This document shows positions 18,034 through 26,013 of a stretch of DNA of 64,000 nucleotides, in pieces. The translations under genes were made by a program, and so were the position numbers. Each line of letters starts with the position of its first letter. Position 1 is the first letter of the stretch. The DNA lies in assembly GCA_028377305.1 (NCBI GenBank), contig JAONJW010000002.1, positions 1 through 64,000 of the forward strand, written 5' to 3'. The DNA comes from Prolixibacteraceae bacterium. Its GTDB lineage: Bacteria; Bacteroidota; Bacteroidia; Bacteroidales; Prolixibacteraceae. The notes under the pieces are model-generated. The model saw nothing but the letters and a program-made list of their open reading frames with translations, did not search any database and was not told the origin of the DNA.

Positions 18034-19302
18034 TTAGATAATCATTCCTGCACCTACAGTATTGTTTGTTGTTTCCTCAATGATAACAAAGCTACCTGTA
18101 ATGCGGTTTTGTTTGTATGAGTCATAAAACAAAGGCTTAGATGTTTTCAACTTGATACGAGCGATGTCGTTCAGTCCAACACTATTTTCATCGGCCAATT
18201 CAAGTGTATTAATATCTACTTTGTTCACTACTTCTTGAATGATACCCAATACCTCAGATGATGTGTGTTTAATAATATATTTGCCTCTTACACGCATTGG
18301 CGTTTCACTCATCCAACAAATCATAGCCTCAATCTGTTGGCTAGATTTTGGACAGTTGTCAGCAGCACTAAGAAGTGATCCACGACTGATGTCAATCTCA
18401 TCTTCCAACTGTATAGAAACCGATTGAGGAGCAATGGTGCGATCTAATTTCTCTTCGAAAAGATTAATACTTTGGATCTTTGATATTTGCTCTCCAGGAT
18501 ATACTTTTACTTCTTGTCCGACATGGAACTCTCCACTAGCAACTCGACCAGCAAAACCCCTATAGTCATGGAATTCATCGCTTTGAGGACGAATAACATA
18601 TTGTACTGGGAAACGAGCATCTTTACGATTCATATCTTCACCCACTGGAAGTGTTTCAAGCAGTTGAAGTAGCGTTTTTCCTGTATACCAAGGACAACGT
18701 GTAGACGGATCAACAACATTGTCTCCATCTCTTGCACTCATTGGAATGAAATAGAAGTTTTCAATATCTAACTTCTCAGCTACAGCTTTGAAATCCGCCT
18801 TTATATTTTCATATGCTGTTTGGTCGAAGTCAACCAAATCCATTTTATTGATACAAACTACTACGTGAGGAATCTGTAGCAGAGATGCAATGTAAGCGTG
18901 ACGACGAGTTTGTTCGATGACTCCATTACGAGCATCGATTAAGATCAGTGCCGCATTTGCTGTTGATGCACCTGTAACCATATTACGGGTGTATTGAACG
19001 TGACCCGGGGTATCTGCAATAATGAACTTTCGCTCAGGGGTTGCAAAATAGCGGTATGCCACATCAATAGTAATACCTTGCTCTCTTTCAGCACGAAGAC
19101 CATCGGTTAGCAGTGCAAGGTTTACTTGCTCCTCTCCTTTGTTGGCACTTGCATTTTCGATCGCCTCCATTTGGTCTTCGAAAATAGCTTTACTATCATA
19201 TAATAAACGACCAATAAGCGTACTTTTCCCATCATCCACACTACCTGCTGTGGTGAAGCGAAGTAGCTCCATGTCTAAATATCCGTTTTCTTTTCCTGAC
19301 AT
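18034..19302 (-). CDS. cysN: Sulfate adenylyltransferase subunit 1 (GTPase)
   Basis: The GTPase subunit that drives ATP sulfurylase, forming adenosine 5'-phosphosulfate with CysD. The 422-residue protein is an EF-Tu-like GTPase: G1 AGSVDDGKSTLIG near 16-28, G3 DTPGHVQYTRNMVTGAS, G4 INKMDLVDF. Beta-barrel domains follow (RPQSDEFHDYRGFAGRVASG). It ends after the barrels, so there is no fused APS kinase (CysC), and no cysC or cysH is nearby. It lies 68 bases downstream of cysD. The APS could feed assimilation or sulfation. Confidence 0.96.
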   Translation of the reverse strand: MSGKENGYLDMELLRFTTAGSVDDGKSTLIGRLLYDSKAIFEDQMEAIENASANKGEEQVNLALLTDGLRAEREQGITIDVAYRYFATPERKFIIADTPGHVQYTRNMVTGASTANAALILIDARNGVIEQTRRHAYIASLLQIPHVVVCINKMDLVDFDQTAYENIKADFKAVAEKLDIENFYFIPMSARDGDNVVDPSTRCPWYTGKTLLQLLETLPVGEDMNRKDARFPVQYVIRPQSDEFHDYRGFAGRVASGEFHVGQEVKVYPGEQISKIQSINLFEEKLDRTIAPQSVSIQLEDEIDISRGSLLSAADNCPKSSQQIEAMICWMSETPMRVRGKYIIKHTSSEVLGIIQEVVNKVDINTLELADENSVGLNDIARIKLKTSKPLFYDSYKQNRITGSFVIIEETTNNTVGAGMII

Positions 19303-19370
19303 CTTTGAAAAAAGATTTTAAAGGTTTAAAAATAATCGTCTGTAGTTGATATATAGAAACGATGACTTCT

Positions 19371-20276
19371 TTAGAAGTATCCCTGCTTCTTTCTATCCTC
19401 CATAGCAGCTTCCGAACGCTTATCATCTGCACGTCCACCACGTTCAGTTACTCTGGTTGATGCCACCTCTTGAATAATCTCTTCGAGAGTGTTTGCTTCA
19501 GATAGAGTAAGTCCAGTACAAGTGATATCTCCAATTGTTCTACAGCGAACTTGTTTTGTTTGGTACTTCTCACCTGTTTTTAGCGTTAAACATTCTGATT
19601 TTGCTAACCATGTGCCATCTCTTAAGAACACTTCTCTTTTGTGAGTGTAGTATAGTGACGGCATTTCTATATTTTCAAGAAGAATATATTGCCAAACATC
19701 CATTTCAGTCCAGTTACTGATAGGGAAAACACGGAAATGTTCTCCTACGTGCTTCTTACCATTAAAGATGTTCCAAAGTTCAGGACGTTGGTTTTTAGGA
19801 TCCCACTGTCCAAAATCATCACGGTGAGAGAAGAAACGTTCTTTCGCACGAGCTTTTTCCTCATCACGTCTACCACCTCCCATAGCACAATCAAACTTTT
19901 CATTTTCGATTGCATCTAATAATGTAACAGTTTGTAATGCATTACGGCTGGCATTAGGGCCTTTCTCTTCAGCAACACGCCCTTGATCAATAGAGTCTTG
20001 TACGTACTTTACGATAAGTCTAGTTCCTGTTTCCTTGCATAGATCATCACGGTAATCTAATGCTTCTTGGAAATTATGTCCAGTATCGATATGCATCAGT
20101 GGAAAAGGTACTTTCCCTGGATAAAATGCTTTTCGTGCTAAGTGGAACATCACAATTGAGTCTTTTCCTCCTGAGAATAACATCACAGGACGCTCAAATT
20201 GTGCAGCTACTTCTCTTAAAACAAAAATAGATTCTGCTTCAAGTTCTCTTAAGTGATTAATTGTATTTTGGTCCAT
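19371..20276 (-). CDS. cysD: Sulfate adenylyltransferase subunit 2
   Basis: The catalytic ATP-sulfurylase subunit, 301 residues, standard length. The PP-loop motif FSGGKDSIVMFHLARKA is near residue 34, followed by PFPLMHIDTGHNFQEALDYRD, and the family's RRDEEKARAKERFFSHRDDFGQWDPKNQRPELW segment is complete in the sequence. The C-terminus ends in GRADDKRSEAAMEDRKKQGYF-type residues, typical of CysD. First gene of cysDN; a candidate -7 box lies about 65 bases upstream. Confidence 0.97.
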   Translation of the reverse strand: MDQNTINHLRELEAESIFVLREVAAQFERPVMLFSGGKDSIVMFHLARKAFYPGKVPFPLMHIDTGHNFQEALDYRDDLCKETGTRLIVKYVQDSIDQGRVAEEKGPNASRNALQTVTLLDAIENEKFDCAMGGGRRDEEKARAKERFFSHRDDFGQWDPKNQRPELWNIFNGKKHVGEHFRVFPISNWTEMDVWQYILLENIEMPSLYYTHKREVFLRDGTWLAKSECLTLKTGEKYQTKQVRCRTIGDITCTGLTLSEANTLEEIIQEVASTRVTERGGRADDKRSEAAMEDRKKQGYF

Positions 20277-20340
20277 ACAAATTACGTATATTTCATTTCT
20301 TTCGTAATAGAATAACTGACACTTATGGTCAATTAGCTCA

Positions 20341-20348
20341 CAAAAATA
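20341..20348 (-). promoter_or_regulatory. Candidate -7 box for cysDN
   Basis: On the minus strand this reads TATTTTTG, a match to TAnnTTTG. It predicts a start near 20334 and a 5' leader of about 58 bases before cysD. The -33 element is not obvious. Confidence 0.4.
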
Positions 20349-21333
20349 GCTATTTGATTAAGGAATTGAAAACTTACACCATATTACTTTCTTTAGATTC
20401 ATTGATTTAACTCTATATATTTATGACATCTGACAGTAAAAGGCTTATTGGAAAGTATGTATTTATCATACAAATAATTTGAGTAGCCCTATTATTAATG
20501 ATATACAGGGTAACTGACTCTCAGGATTGCTAATCGGTTACTATTTAGGGGATGTAAATAGTTATTGATAGAATTAATAAGCATAGCAATTTTTCTGCGA
20601 GAAACATTTTAGTGGTGCATTGCAGCTTTTAAGTCGTTTTGGGAGTGTTTGTATGTGATTGACAATGATGTATCTGTAGGGGGTGTGTATTGTAACCGGA
20701 TCTTAGAAAAGAAATATATAAGATAAATTTATTTACAGTTATCCTGTCTATTTTACTAAATGAGTAATTGGAGCAGTGCTAAAGTGATTAATACCGATGA
20801 TAAACGAGTCTACTTATTGCTAAAATGATAATGTGGGGGGGTAAAAAAAGAAAGGGGTATTAATAGACAAACCTATCTTTGGGAGTATTAAAGATAAACC
20901 CAGACAAAGCATATGAGCTAGTAAATAAGATATACTATAGGGTCCTATTTAACAGGTCACCTGATCACTTTTCTACACAAATATTTTCTTTGGTAAGCTT
21001 CTATTCATGTGTCGCTATTATTGACAAGTTCAATTTAAAGTTGATGTTTGATGTGTTTGGGACATAATATTAGGCTTTCACTTGCCGAATAATTATACCT
21101 ATCTAACTTAATATATTGACTTTGGTGGTGTGATTATAGTGCTAAATTTAACATGTGAGATGTGTAATGAGTTTATTTGTAGTAATATAGTGTTGTTAGT
21201 GAAATTGGTACTTACACTGTATATTTTTATACTTCTTATATGATATGAAAAGGTAGATTTGATTATCTATTTTATGAACATAATGGATAATCTTTTATTT
21301 AAGGCAAGTGATATCATTGTTATAGAATTATTT

Positions 21334-21425
21334 TTCAATCGATGTAATTAGATATTGTCCTGTTGTTTACATTTTATTGAATAGATAGTATTTATGTGTT
21401 GTCTTTTTGTTCAATCGATGTAATT
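21334..21425. promoter_or_regulatory. 16-bp direct repeat upstream of the fucosidase
   Basis: ttcaatcgatgtaatt occurs exactly at 21334-21349 and 21410-21425, 76 bases apart, the second copy ending 46 bases before the ATG at 21472. Exact, spaced repeats in a promoter region suggest an activator or repressor site. The regulator is unknown. Confidence 0.5.
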
Positions 21426-21471
21426 TACTAAACTAAGAGCTCAAGTTTTGAGCAATATAAAACAATTACCC

Positions 21472-23022
21472 ATGTATATATTATCCCGTTTAAAGAGGAT
21501 TTCGAAAGAGTTGAGTGTCATAAGCAGTGTTTTACTCTGTTTGGCTTTTGCTATGCAAGCACAAGCTATAAGATTCCATAAGAAAAAAAACGATGTCTAT
21601 TCAGCAAATATAGAGTCATTGTCGAAGCATGTAGCTGCACCAGAGTGGTTTGTTGATACTAAATTGGGGATATATTTTCATTGGGGCCCATACTGTGTTC
21701 CTGCTTATGGTAATGAGTGGTATCCAAGATATATGTATGTTGAGAATTCAAAAGTAAGGAAATTTCATGTTAAGCACTATGGTGAACTAGGGAAGTTTGA
21801 CTATCATGATCTTATCCCACTGTTTAAAGCGGAAAAGTTTGATCCTGAGGAGTGGGCAGTTCTGTTTAAGAGCACGGGCGCAAAATTTGCTGGACTTGTT
21901 GCAGAACATCATGATGGTTTTGCCATGTGGGATAGTGAAGTGAACCCATGGAACTCAGCTGATTTAGGACCGAAGAGAGATATTATGGGAGATTTATTTA
22001 GGGCATTGAAGAAGAATGATATGAAAACGATCTCGACGTTCCACCATGCACGTAATGGACAACGTAATGCCAAAATTCCTAAGAATTGGAAAGTCGGTTA
22101 TAATAGTCATTACCCGTATCATCCAGAGTTGATTACCTCCACCGTAGATCCAAAACTTCGTAAGTTGTATGGAAATTTTGATACTATTGAAGCATTCAAC
22201 CAATATTGGTTAGATCAAGTTGAAGAAGTGGTAGATAAGTATGATCCTGACATAATTTGGTTCGACTCCTGGTTGGACAGAATCCCTGAAGCTTACAGAC
22301 TCGAAATGGCTTCATATTTCTTTAACAGTGCGCGAAAGAATAAAAAAGAGGTGGTCACTTGTCATAAGCAGTATGATATGCCTTCTACTTTTAGTGTTTT
22401 AGATTATGAACAAGGGGGTAGACGTGAAACCTACCCTCTACCATGGATGACAGATATAACCATAAGTAAGCAGAGTTGGAGCTATGTCAATGGGCAAACG
22501 TATAAAGATGCTTCAATGGTGATACGTAATATGATTGATGTTTGGAGTAAAAATGGGATTGTCCTTTTAAATATATCCCCTAGAGCCGATGGTGTTATAG
22601 TGGAAGAACAGAGGTCCGTTTTAAACCAGATAGGAACATGGTTGAAGGTTAATGGAGAGGCCGTATATGAGACTAGACCATATTTAATATTTGGATATGG
22701 AAATGCTAAAGCTCCGGAAGGAAACCATGGAGGTCAATCTGCGGAGACAGAGTATTCTGCAGAGGATGTCCGTTTTACTTGGTCTAAAGACAAGAAAACC
22801 CTTTATGCTTTCTTCTTAGGTAAATGTGAACCAGGTAAAAAGGTAAAGATGCATCAATTGGGACTTCACCGTTATGCACCTCCTACTTCAGTAAAGAGAG
22901 TGACCTTATTGGGATCTAACGAGGAAGCAAAATGGGTGGAAAATACATCGACATGTTATCTAACTTTTCCTGAAGTGGAGATGAGTGATATTGCCTCTGT
23001 TTTTAAGTTTGAACTAGAATAA
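21472..23022 (+). CDS. Alpha-L-fucosidase, glycoside hydrolase family 29
   Basis: Secreted or periplasmic GH29 enzyme releasing alpha-linked L-fucose. From ATG 21472 it has 516 residues with a signal peptide (ISSVLLCLAFAMQAQA); a TTG at 21448 would add eight. Family motifs: KLGIYFHWGPYCVPAYGNEWYPR, GAKFAGLVAEHHDGFAMWDS, and the nucleophile region DPDIIWFDSWLD with Asp265 in the position of the GH29 catalytic Asp. GIVLLNISPRADGVI is the conserved C-terminal part of the catalytic domain, followed by a short beta domain. With sulfatases nearby, sulfated fucose-containing glycans are a reasonable but unproven substrate. Monocistronic, followed by a palindromic element. Confidence 0.92.
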   Translation: MYILSRLKRISKELSVISSVLLCLAFAMQAQAIRFHKKKNDVYSANIESLSKHVAAPEWFVDTKLGIYFHWGPYCVPAYGNEWYPRYMYVENSKVRKFHVKHYGELGKFDYHDLIPLFKAEKFDPEEWAVLFKSTGAKFAGLVAEHHDGFAMWDSEVNPWNSADLGPKRDIMGDLFRALKKNDMKTISTFHHARNGQRNAKIPKNWKVGYNSHYPYHPELITSTVDPKLRKLYGNFDTIEAFNQYWLDQVEEVVDKYDPDIIWFDSWLDRIPEAYRLEMASYFFNSARKNKKEVVTCHKQYDMPSTFSVLDYEQGGRRETYPLPWMTDITISKQSWSYVNGQTYKDASMVIRNMIDVWSKNGIVLLNISPRADGVIVEEQRSVLNQIGTWLKVNGEAVYETRPYLIFGYGNAKAPEGNHGGQSAETEYSAEDVRFTWSKDKKTLYAFFLGKCEPGKKVKMHQLGLHRYAPPTSVKRVTLLGSNEEAKWVENTSTCYLTFPEVEMSDIASVFKFELE

Positions 23023-23033
23023 CACCCTAATCT

Positions 23034-23225
23034 ATCTTAGGATAATAATTATGAATAAGATAAAAAAGGGGCTATCCAAAGAAATATATTCACATAAATG
23101 ATGAAAGAGAGGAGTCGGTTGACGTGGTGACAAAATGAATGGTCAACCGACTTATCCATAGCTCTTTCAACATAAAACAAACATTACAAAGTCAAACATA
23201 TTTCTTTGGTAGCCCCTTCTAAGAT
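23034..23225. repeat. Nested palindromic element after the fucosidase gene
   Basis: Four nested pairings: 23034-23040 with 23219-23225 (7 bp), 23066-23087 with 23198-23218 (about 21 bp, one bulge), 23102-23109 with 23162-23169 (8 bp) and 23113-23123 with 23142-23152 (11 bp, agtcggttgac). The whole folds into one long interrupted hairpin. It may be a MITE-like element or a structured 3' UTR; no ORF lies in it. Confidence 0.75.
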
Positions 23226-23343
23226 TGAGCAGTTGTTTGAGAGATGTTGTTGAATTAGCATTAAGTTCTCTCGACTCTTAATGCTGTGTTTTTAAGAATG
23301 GTGTTATAAAAGTTTGTTAGATAAGATGAAGGATATCTTAGTG

Positions 23344-23528
23344 TTAACTCTTCTCTTTATGTACCGCAGCCATGCTACACACCTTTACACATTTGCCACA
23401 CTCAACACATTTATCTTTGTTGATAACTGGGAGTCTATTTTCTGGGATATCGCATCGAACTTACAAGTCGACAGCATTGGACAACGGTGGTTTTGAGGAC
23501 ATTTTTGAGGATCAATTGTTAGTGCCAT
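23344..23528 (-). pseudogene. Small dicluster ferredoxin-like gene with a one-base frameshift
   Basis: Read from ATG 23528 the frame gives MALTIDPQKCPQNHRCPMLS then TCKFDAISQK, and stops early. If one base is added at the T4 tract (23438-23441 on the plus strand) it continues NRLPVINKDKCVECGKCVKV then CSMAAVHKEKS and stop, a 61-residue protein. CVECGKCVKVC is a standard 4Fe-4S motif; the first half has the CPQNHRCP...C arrangement seen in small ferredoxins. This fits a deletion of one A in a homopolymer, either a sequencing error or a real or phase-variable inactivation. It is the last gene of the redox operon, 120 bases after the HMA gene. Confidence 0.75.
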
Positions 23529-23648
23529 AATTACATTCTTATGAGAATACGAGTTTTAGGGAAGATAAAATTGAAAATAAAGATCTTTTTATCGCCCTAT
23601 GGTTTACCTCATCCAAAAACAAAGTTTTATGGTGAGAGGCAAATTGGA

Positions 23649-23846
23649 TTACTCTTTATAATTTGATTCGATAAGAATTACATTAATCTTGTCTAGATCT
23701 GTATTGTCGGTGTGATCAACATCAAGGCTTTGTGTTGCAATGTTTGCAAAGACACCATATACTCCATTGACTTGAAGAAGCTTGGTGTTAATATCAGACA
23801 CACATGCCCCACAGCTCACATTTTTCACTTTAAAAGAAGTTCTCAT
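23649..23846 (-). CDS. Heavy-metal-associated (HMA) domain protein
   Basis: A 65-residue single HMA domain, as in copper chaperones (CopZ/Atx1) and the N-termini of P-type ATPases. The metal site is in VKNVSCGACVSD with Cys12 and Cys15; the usual preceding Met of MxCxxC is replaced (NVSC). The start overlaps the stop of the upstream gene by four bases (ATGA-type), so translation is coupled. Metal or a redox role is inferred from the CxxC and from its neighbours. Confidence 0.85.
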   Translation of the reverse strand: MRTSFKVKNVSCGACVSDINTKLLQVNGVYGVFANIATQSLDVDHTDNTDLDKINVILIESNYKE

Positions 23847-24046
23847 TTCTTCTCTTTTTTAAAACTATTGACGATCAAACCTCCCATTAAAGTCCCATAA
23901 AGTGAACTGTTTATTGGGCTGTTTGTAATAGGACATGTTCCAGAATCACATCCGATCCATTTCCAATACATATACCCCACAATAGCTCCAATTACCATTC
24001 CAATAAGAGTGCTACGGTATTTTATAAATAATGATTTTATCATCAT
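23843..24046 (-). CDS. Small membrane protein, DUF6132-like, with a CxxxxC pair
   Basis: A 67-residue protein with a hydrophobic N-terminal segment (STLIGMVIGAIVGYMYWKWIG) and a second weaker one (SLYGTLMGGLIVNSF), separated by GCDSGTCPITNSPIN. The Gly-Cys-x4-Cys-Pro-Ile-Thr segment is typical of a small Bacteroidota family (DUF6132) found next to thioredoxins and rhodaneses. It overlaps both neighbours by four bases. The paired cysteines probably sit at a membrane face; function unknown. Confidence 0.75.
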   Translation of the reverse strand: MMIKSLFIKYRSTLIGMVIGAIVGYMYWKWIGCDSGTCPITNSPINSSLYGTLMGGLIVNSFKKEKK

Positions 24047-24522
24047 TTTGTTACTTTAAGAACTTTTTCTATTGCCTTTTCAAATGCGTCTTTGGGTAAT
24101 GCACCCTTGGCAAGTTGAGGTTGCTCATTCAATGGGACGAAAAGAAGAGAAGGCAAACTTTGTATTCCAAATGTTGCAGCTAGTTCCCGTTCTTTCTGAG
24201 TGTCTACTTTGTAGATAACTATTTTATCTCCATACTCCTTTGCTAACTCTTCCAATACCGGAGCAGTCATTCGGCAAGGACCACACCAATCGGCGTAAAA
24301 ATCGATAATCGCAGGTTTATCCCCTTTGTATTTCCACTCTTTGGGGTTTTTCTCGTAATCATATACCTTGTCTAAAAAGTCTTGTTTATTTAATTTGACC
24401 GTATGGTGTGTCTTAGCCGAAGCTTCGGACTTTTTGTTTTCGGTTTTTACTGCAGCATTACCGTTGCACGCCACTACGGTAAATAGAGCCACAGCAAAAA
24501 GAATGATATTGAACTTCTTCAT
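24043..24522 (-). CDS. Exported thioredoxin-fold lipoprotein
   Basis: A 159-residue thioredoxin with an SPII signal (TVVAC, Cys19) and a linker to about residue 45, then a thioredoxin domain with FYADWCGPCRM (Cys80, Cys83) and cis-Pro loop IQSLPSLLF. WCGPC is the classic thioredoxin active site, unusual for an exported protein, where CxxC motifs of oxidases or TlpA-like reductases are more common. It is the extracytoplasmic counterpart of the thioredoxin at 24767, and the two share the preceding KEWKYKGDKPAIIDFYADWC-type segment, suggesting gene duplication. It is translationally coupled to the DUF6132-like gene. Confidence 0.9.
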   Translation of the reverse strand: MKKFNIILFAVALFTVVACNGNAAVKTENKKSEASAKTHHTVKLNKQDFLDKVYDYEKNPKEWKYKGDKPAIIDFYADWCGPCRMTAPVLEELAKEYGDKIVIYKVDTQKERELAATFGIQSLPSLLFVPLNEQPQLAKGALPKDAFEKAIEKVLKVTK

Positions 24523-24554
24523 ATGTTTTGTAGCAATGTTTGTTCGTATTTACT

Positions 24555-24764
24555 TTAAGACTTCTTTGTCTTATCACTCTTATCTGGCACACTACAACTA
24601 CCCGATTGAAATAGACAGTTCCTATTAGTTAGTGCTTGCCAAATTAGTAGGGCAGCAAATAGTAGCCACCCCCATTCTTTTGTATCTATAGAGTAATATA
24701 TTGCATATGCTGCAAATGCTAGTCTAATGATGCTTGTTATGTTCCAATTTTTTCCGTAAATCAT
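24555..24764 (-). CDS. Small membrane protein, DUF2892/YgaP-like, with a Cx6C pair
   Basis: A 69-residue protein with two hydrophobic segments (SIIRLAFAAYAIYYSID and WGWLLFAALLIWQALT) followed by a cytoplasmic or periplasmic tail containing NCLFQSGSC. The two-helix plan resembles the membrane part of YgaP, where it is fused to a rhodanese, and DUF2892 proteins. The start lies two bases after the upstream thioredoxin stop. The paired cysteines match the pattern of every other protein in the operon. Function unknown. Confidence 0.75.
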   Translation of the reverse strand: MIYGKNWNITSIIRLAFAAYAIYYSIDTKEWGWLLFAALLIWQALTNRNCLFQSGSCSVPDKSDKTKKS

Positions 24765-24766
24765 GG

Positions 24767-25126
24767 TTATACATTAATCAATTCTTTTTCGATAACTTCT
24801 TGCAATGCTTGTTTGTGCATTGCTCCAGCTTGTAATTTAGGCATTCCTTCTTTAGGAACAAATAGTAAAGAAGGGATACTTCTAATTCCAAATACTGAAG
24901 AAAGTTCTTGTTCACTCTCAGTGTTAACTTTATATATGTCGACTTGACCATCGTATTTTTCAGATAATTCTTCCAAGATAGGAGCAATCATTTTACATGG
25001 GGCACACCAATCTGCATAGAAATCGATCAATGCAGGACGATCACCTTCGAATTTCCACTCTTGACTATTTTCGTAATTAAAGACTTTCTCTTTAAAAAGT
25101 TCGTTTGTCATTTTTTTTGTTGCCAT
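24767..25126 (-). CDS. trxA: Cytoplasmic thioredoxin
   Basis: A 119-residue thioredoxin without a signal sequence. Active site FYADWCAPCKM with Cys41 and Cys44; the WCAPC form differs from WCGPC by one residue. The cis-Pro loop IRSIPSLLF is present. First gene of the operon trxA, DUF2892-like, exported trx, DUF6132-like, HMA, ferredoxin. Upstream lie a TAnnTTTG box and three Crp/Fnr-like dyads, so expression is probably switched by a Crp/Fnr-family regulator. It may not be the main housekeeping thioredoxin. Confidence 0.92.
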   Translation of the reverse strand: MATKKMTNELFKEKVFNYENSQEWKFEGDRPALIDFYADWCAPCKMIAPILEELSEKYDGQVDIYKVNTESEQELSSVFGIRSIPSLLFVPKEGMPKLQAGAMHKQALQEVIEKELINV

Positions 25127-25157
25127 AATAATATATCCTTAAATGATTATATGATTA

Positions 25158-25165
25158 CAAACTTA
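25158..25165 (-). promoter_or_regulatory. -7 box of the redox operon
   Basis: Minus-strand TAAGTTTG matches TAnnTTTG exactly and lies about 35 bases upstream of the trxA ATG. It predicts a transcription start near 25154. A good -33 element is missing, as expected for an activator-dependent promoter. Confidence 0.5.
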
Positions 25166-25186
25166 AGTTAATTGTTTTCTCTTGTC

Positions 25187-25285
25187 AGTGATAAATGTTA
25201 CAGAGCTTTTTACTTCTTTTTTAGTTTGTAATTTATGTTACAAAGTAATTCTTTTTCCAAGAATTGGTCAGTGATAAATGTTACA
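25187..25285 (-). promoter_or_regulatory. Three Crp/Fnr-like dyad sites
   Basis: On the minus strand: TGTAACATTTATCACT at 25202-25187, TGTAACATAAATTACA at 25242-25227 and TGTAACATTTATCACT at 25285-25270. The first and third are parts of an identical 19-base repeat (25184-25202, 25267-25285). Centres are 40 and 43 bases apart. The nearest is centred about 41 bases upstream of the predicted start, the classical class II activator position. Confidence 0.6.
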
Positions 25286-25976
25286 ATAATTTATCTTGAT
25301 CAGGAGATCAGTATGTTATATTGCTTATAATGGCATAACTTCGTTTTGCTACAAACTCAGTTTCAATTATATTTTTGTTATGCACAATGGACATTATACG
25401 GTTGTAGATGTGTTATTGGTTGTGGTAAACCTAAAATCTGTACCCTTCATGAGAAATACTAAACAAAGAAAAGGTTTAAATCACTTCTCAATTAACACCA
25501 TAACAAGAAGGACGAATTAAGCATATAAAAATAAATATTGTAATTGATCTCTAACTATCGATGTATTTATTGGATTAAAGACTTTATAGACAGTTTTTTA
25601 TACCGTGATTTTGAGACCAATAAAGTTAAGAAGCAGTCGAGTACAGTAGGTATAGCATATTCTTTAATAGATATATTTCTTGAATTCAAGCAATAAATAC
25701 AGTTTCTCTATCAAGTGTTTTTGCTTAAACAAATTCCAATAGTTTGTAGCCTATATATTTATCAGATATTAACAGTGAATTATCTGATGAATAGGTTTGC
25801 TCGTTGTGGCATATTAGGGCAGGGAGAAATGATGGGTTGCATTTTTAATGTTGGATATCAAATAGTACCTACAAATTTGCATAAAAATTGTCATTAATAC
25901 TCTCTTAAGCTCTCGATTTTAGACATTCATAAACAATATGTGGATATTATCAAACACAGGAGTTGTTCAGTTCTTT

Positions 25977-25984
25977 TATATTTG
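25977..25984 (+). promoter_or_regulatory. Possible -7 box of sulfatase 1
   Basis: tatatttg matches TAnnTTTG and lies 29 bases before the ATG at 26014. No TTG at the ideal distance was found. Confidence 0.35.
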
Positions 25985-26013
25985 TTTGCAAATAAAATAA
26001 ACTGAAAACACAC

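Larger units (their letters stand above)
20277..21471. other. Long intergenic stretch between cysD and the fucosidase
   Basis: Nearly 1.2 kb of AT-rich DNA with only short, featureless ORFs (for example 20879-21067), which I do not call. It contains the cysDN promoter region at its left and a 16-bp direct repeat at its right. No decayed gene could be recognised by eye. Confidence 0.5.
25127..26013. other. Intergenic control region between the redox operon and sulfatase 1
   Basis: About 890 bases. The left 160 hold the redox-operon promoter and its three dyads. The remainder is AT-rich, with short ORFs (25296-25520, 25715-25897) that show no protein character and are not called. A possible -7 box for the sulfatase gene lies at 25977-25984. 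Confidence 0.55.

Noticed and set aside
20879-21067. 62-codon ORF in the gap before the fucosidase gene
   Set aside because: No domain, no convincing start signal, base composition like the surrounding intergenic DNA.
23314-23496. 60-codon plus-strand ORF opposite the ferredoxin
   Set aside because: It is the antisense shadow of the frameshifted ferredoxin gene.
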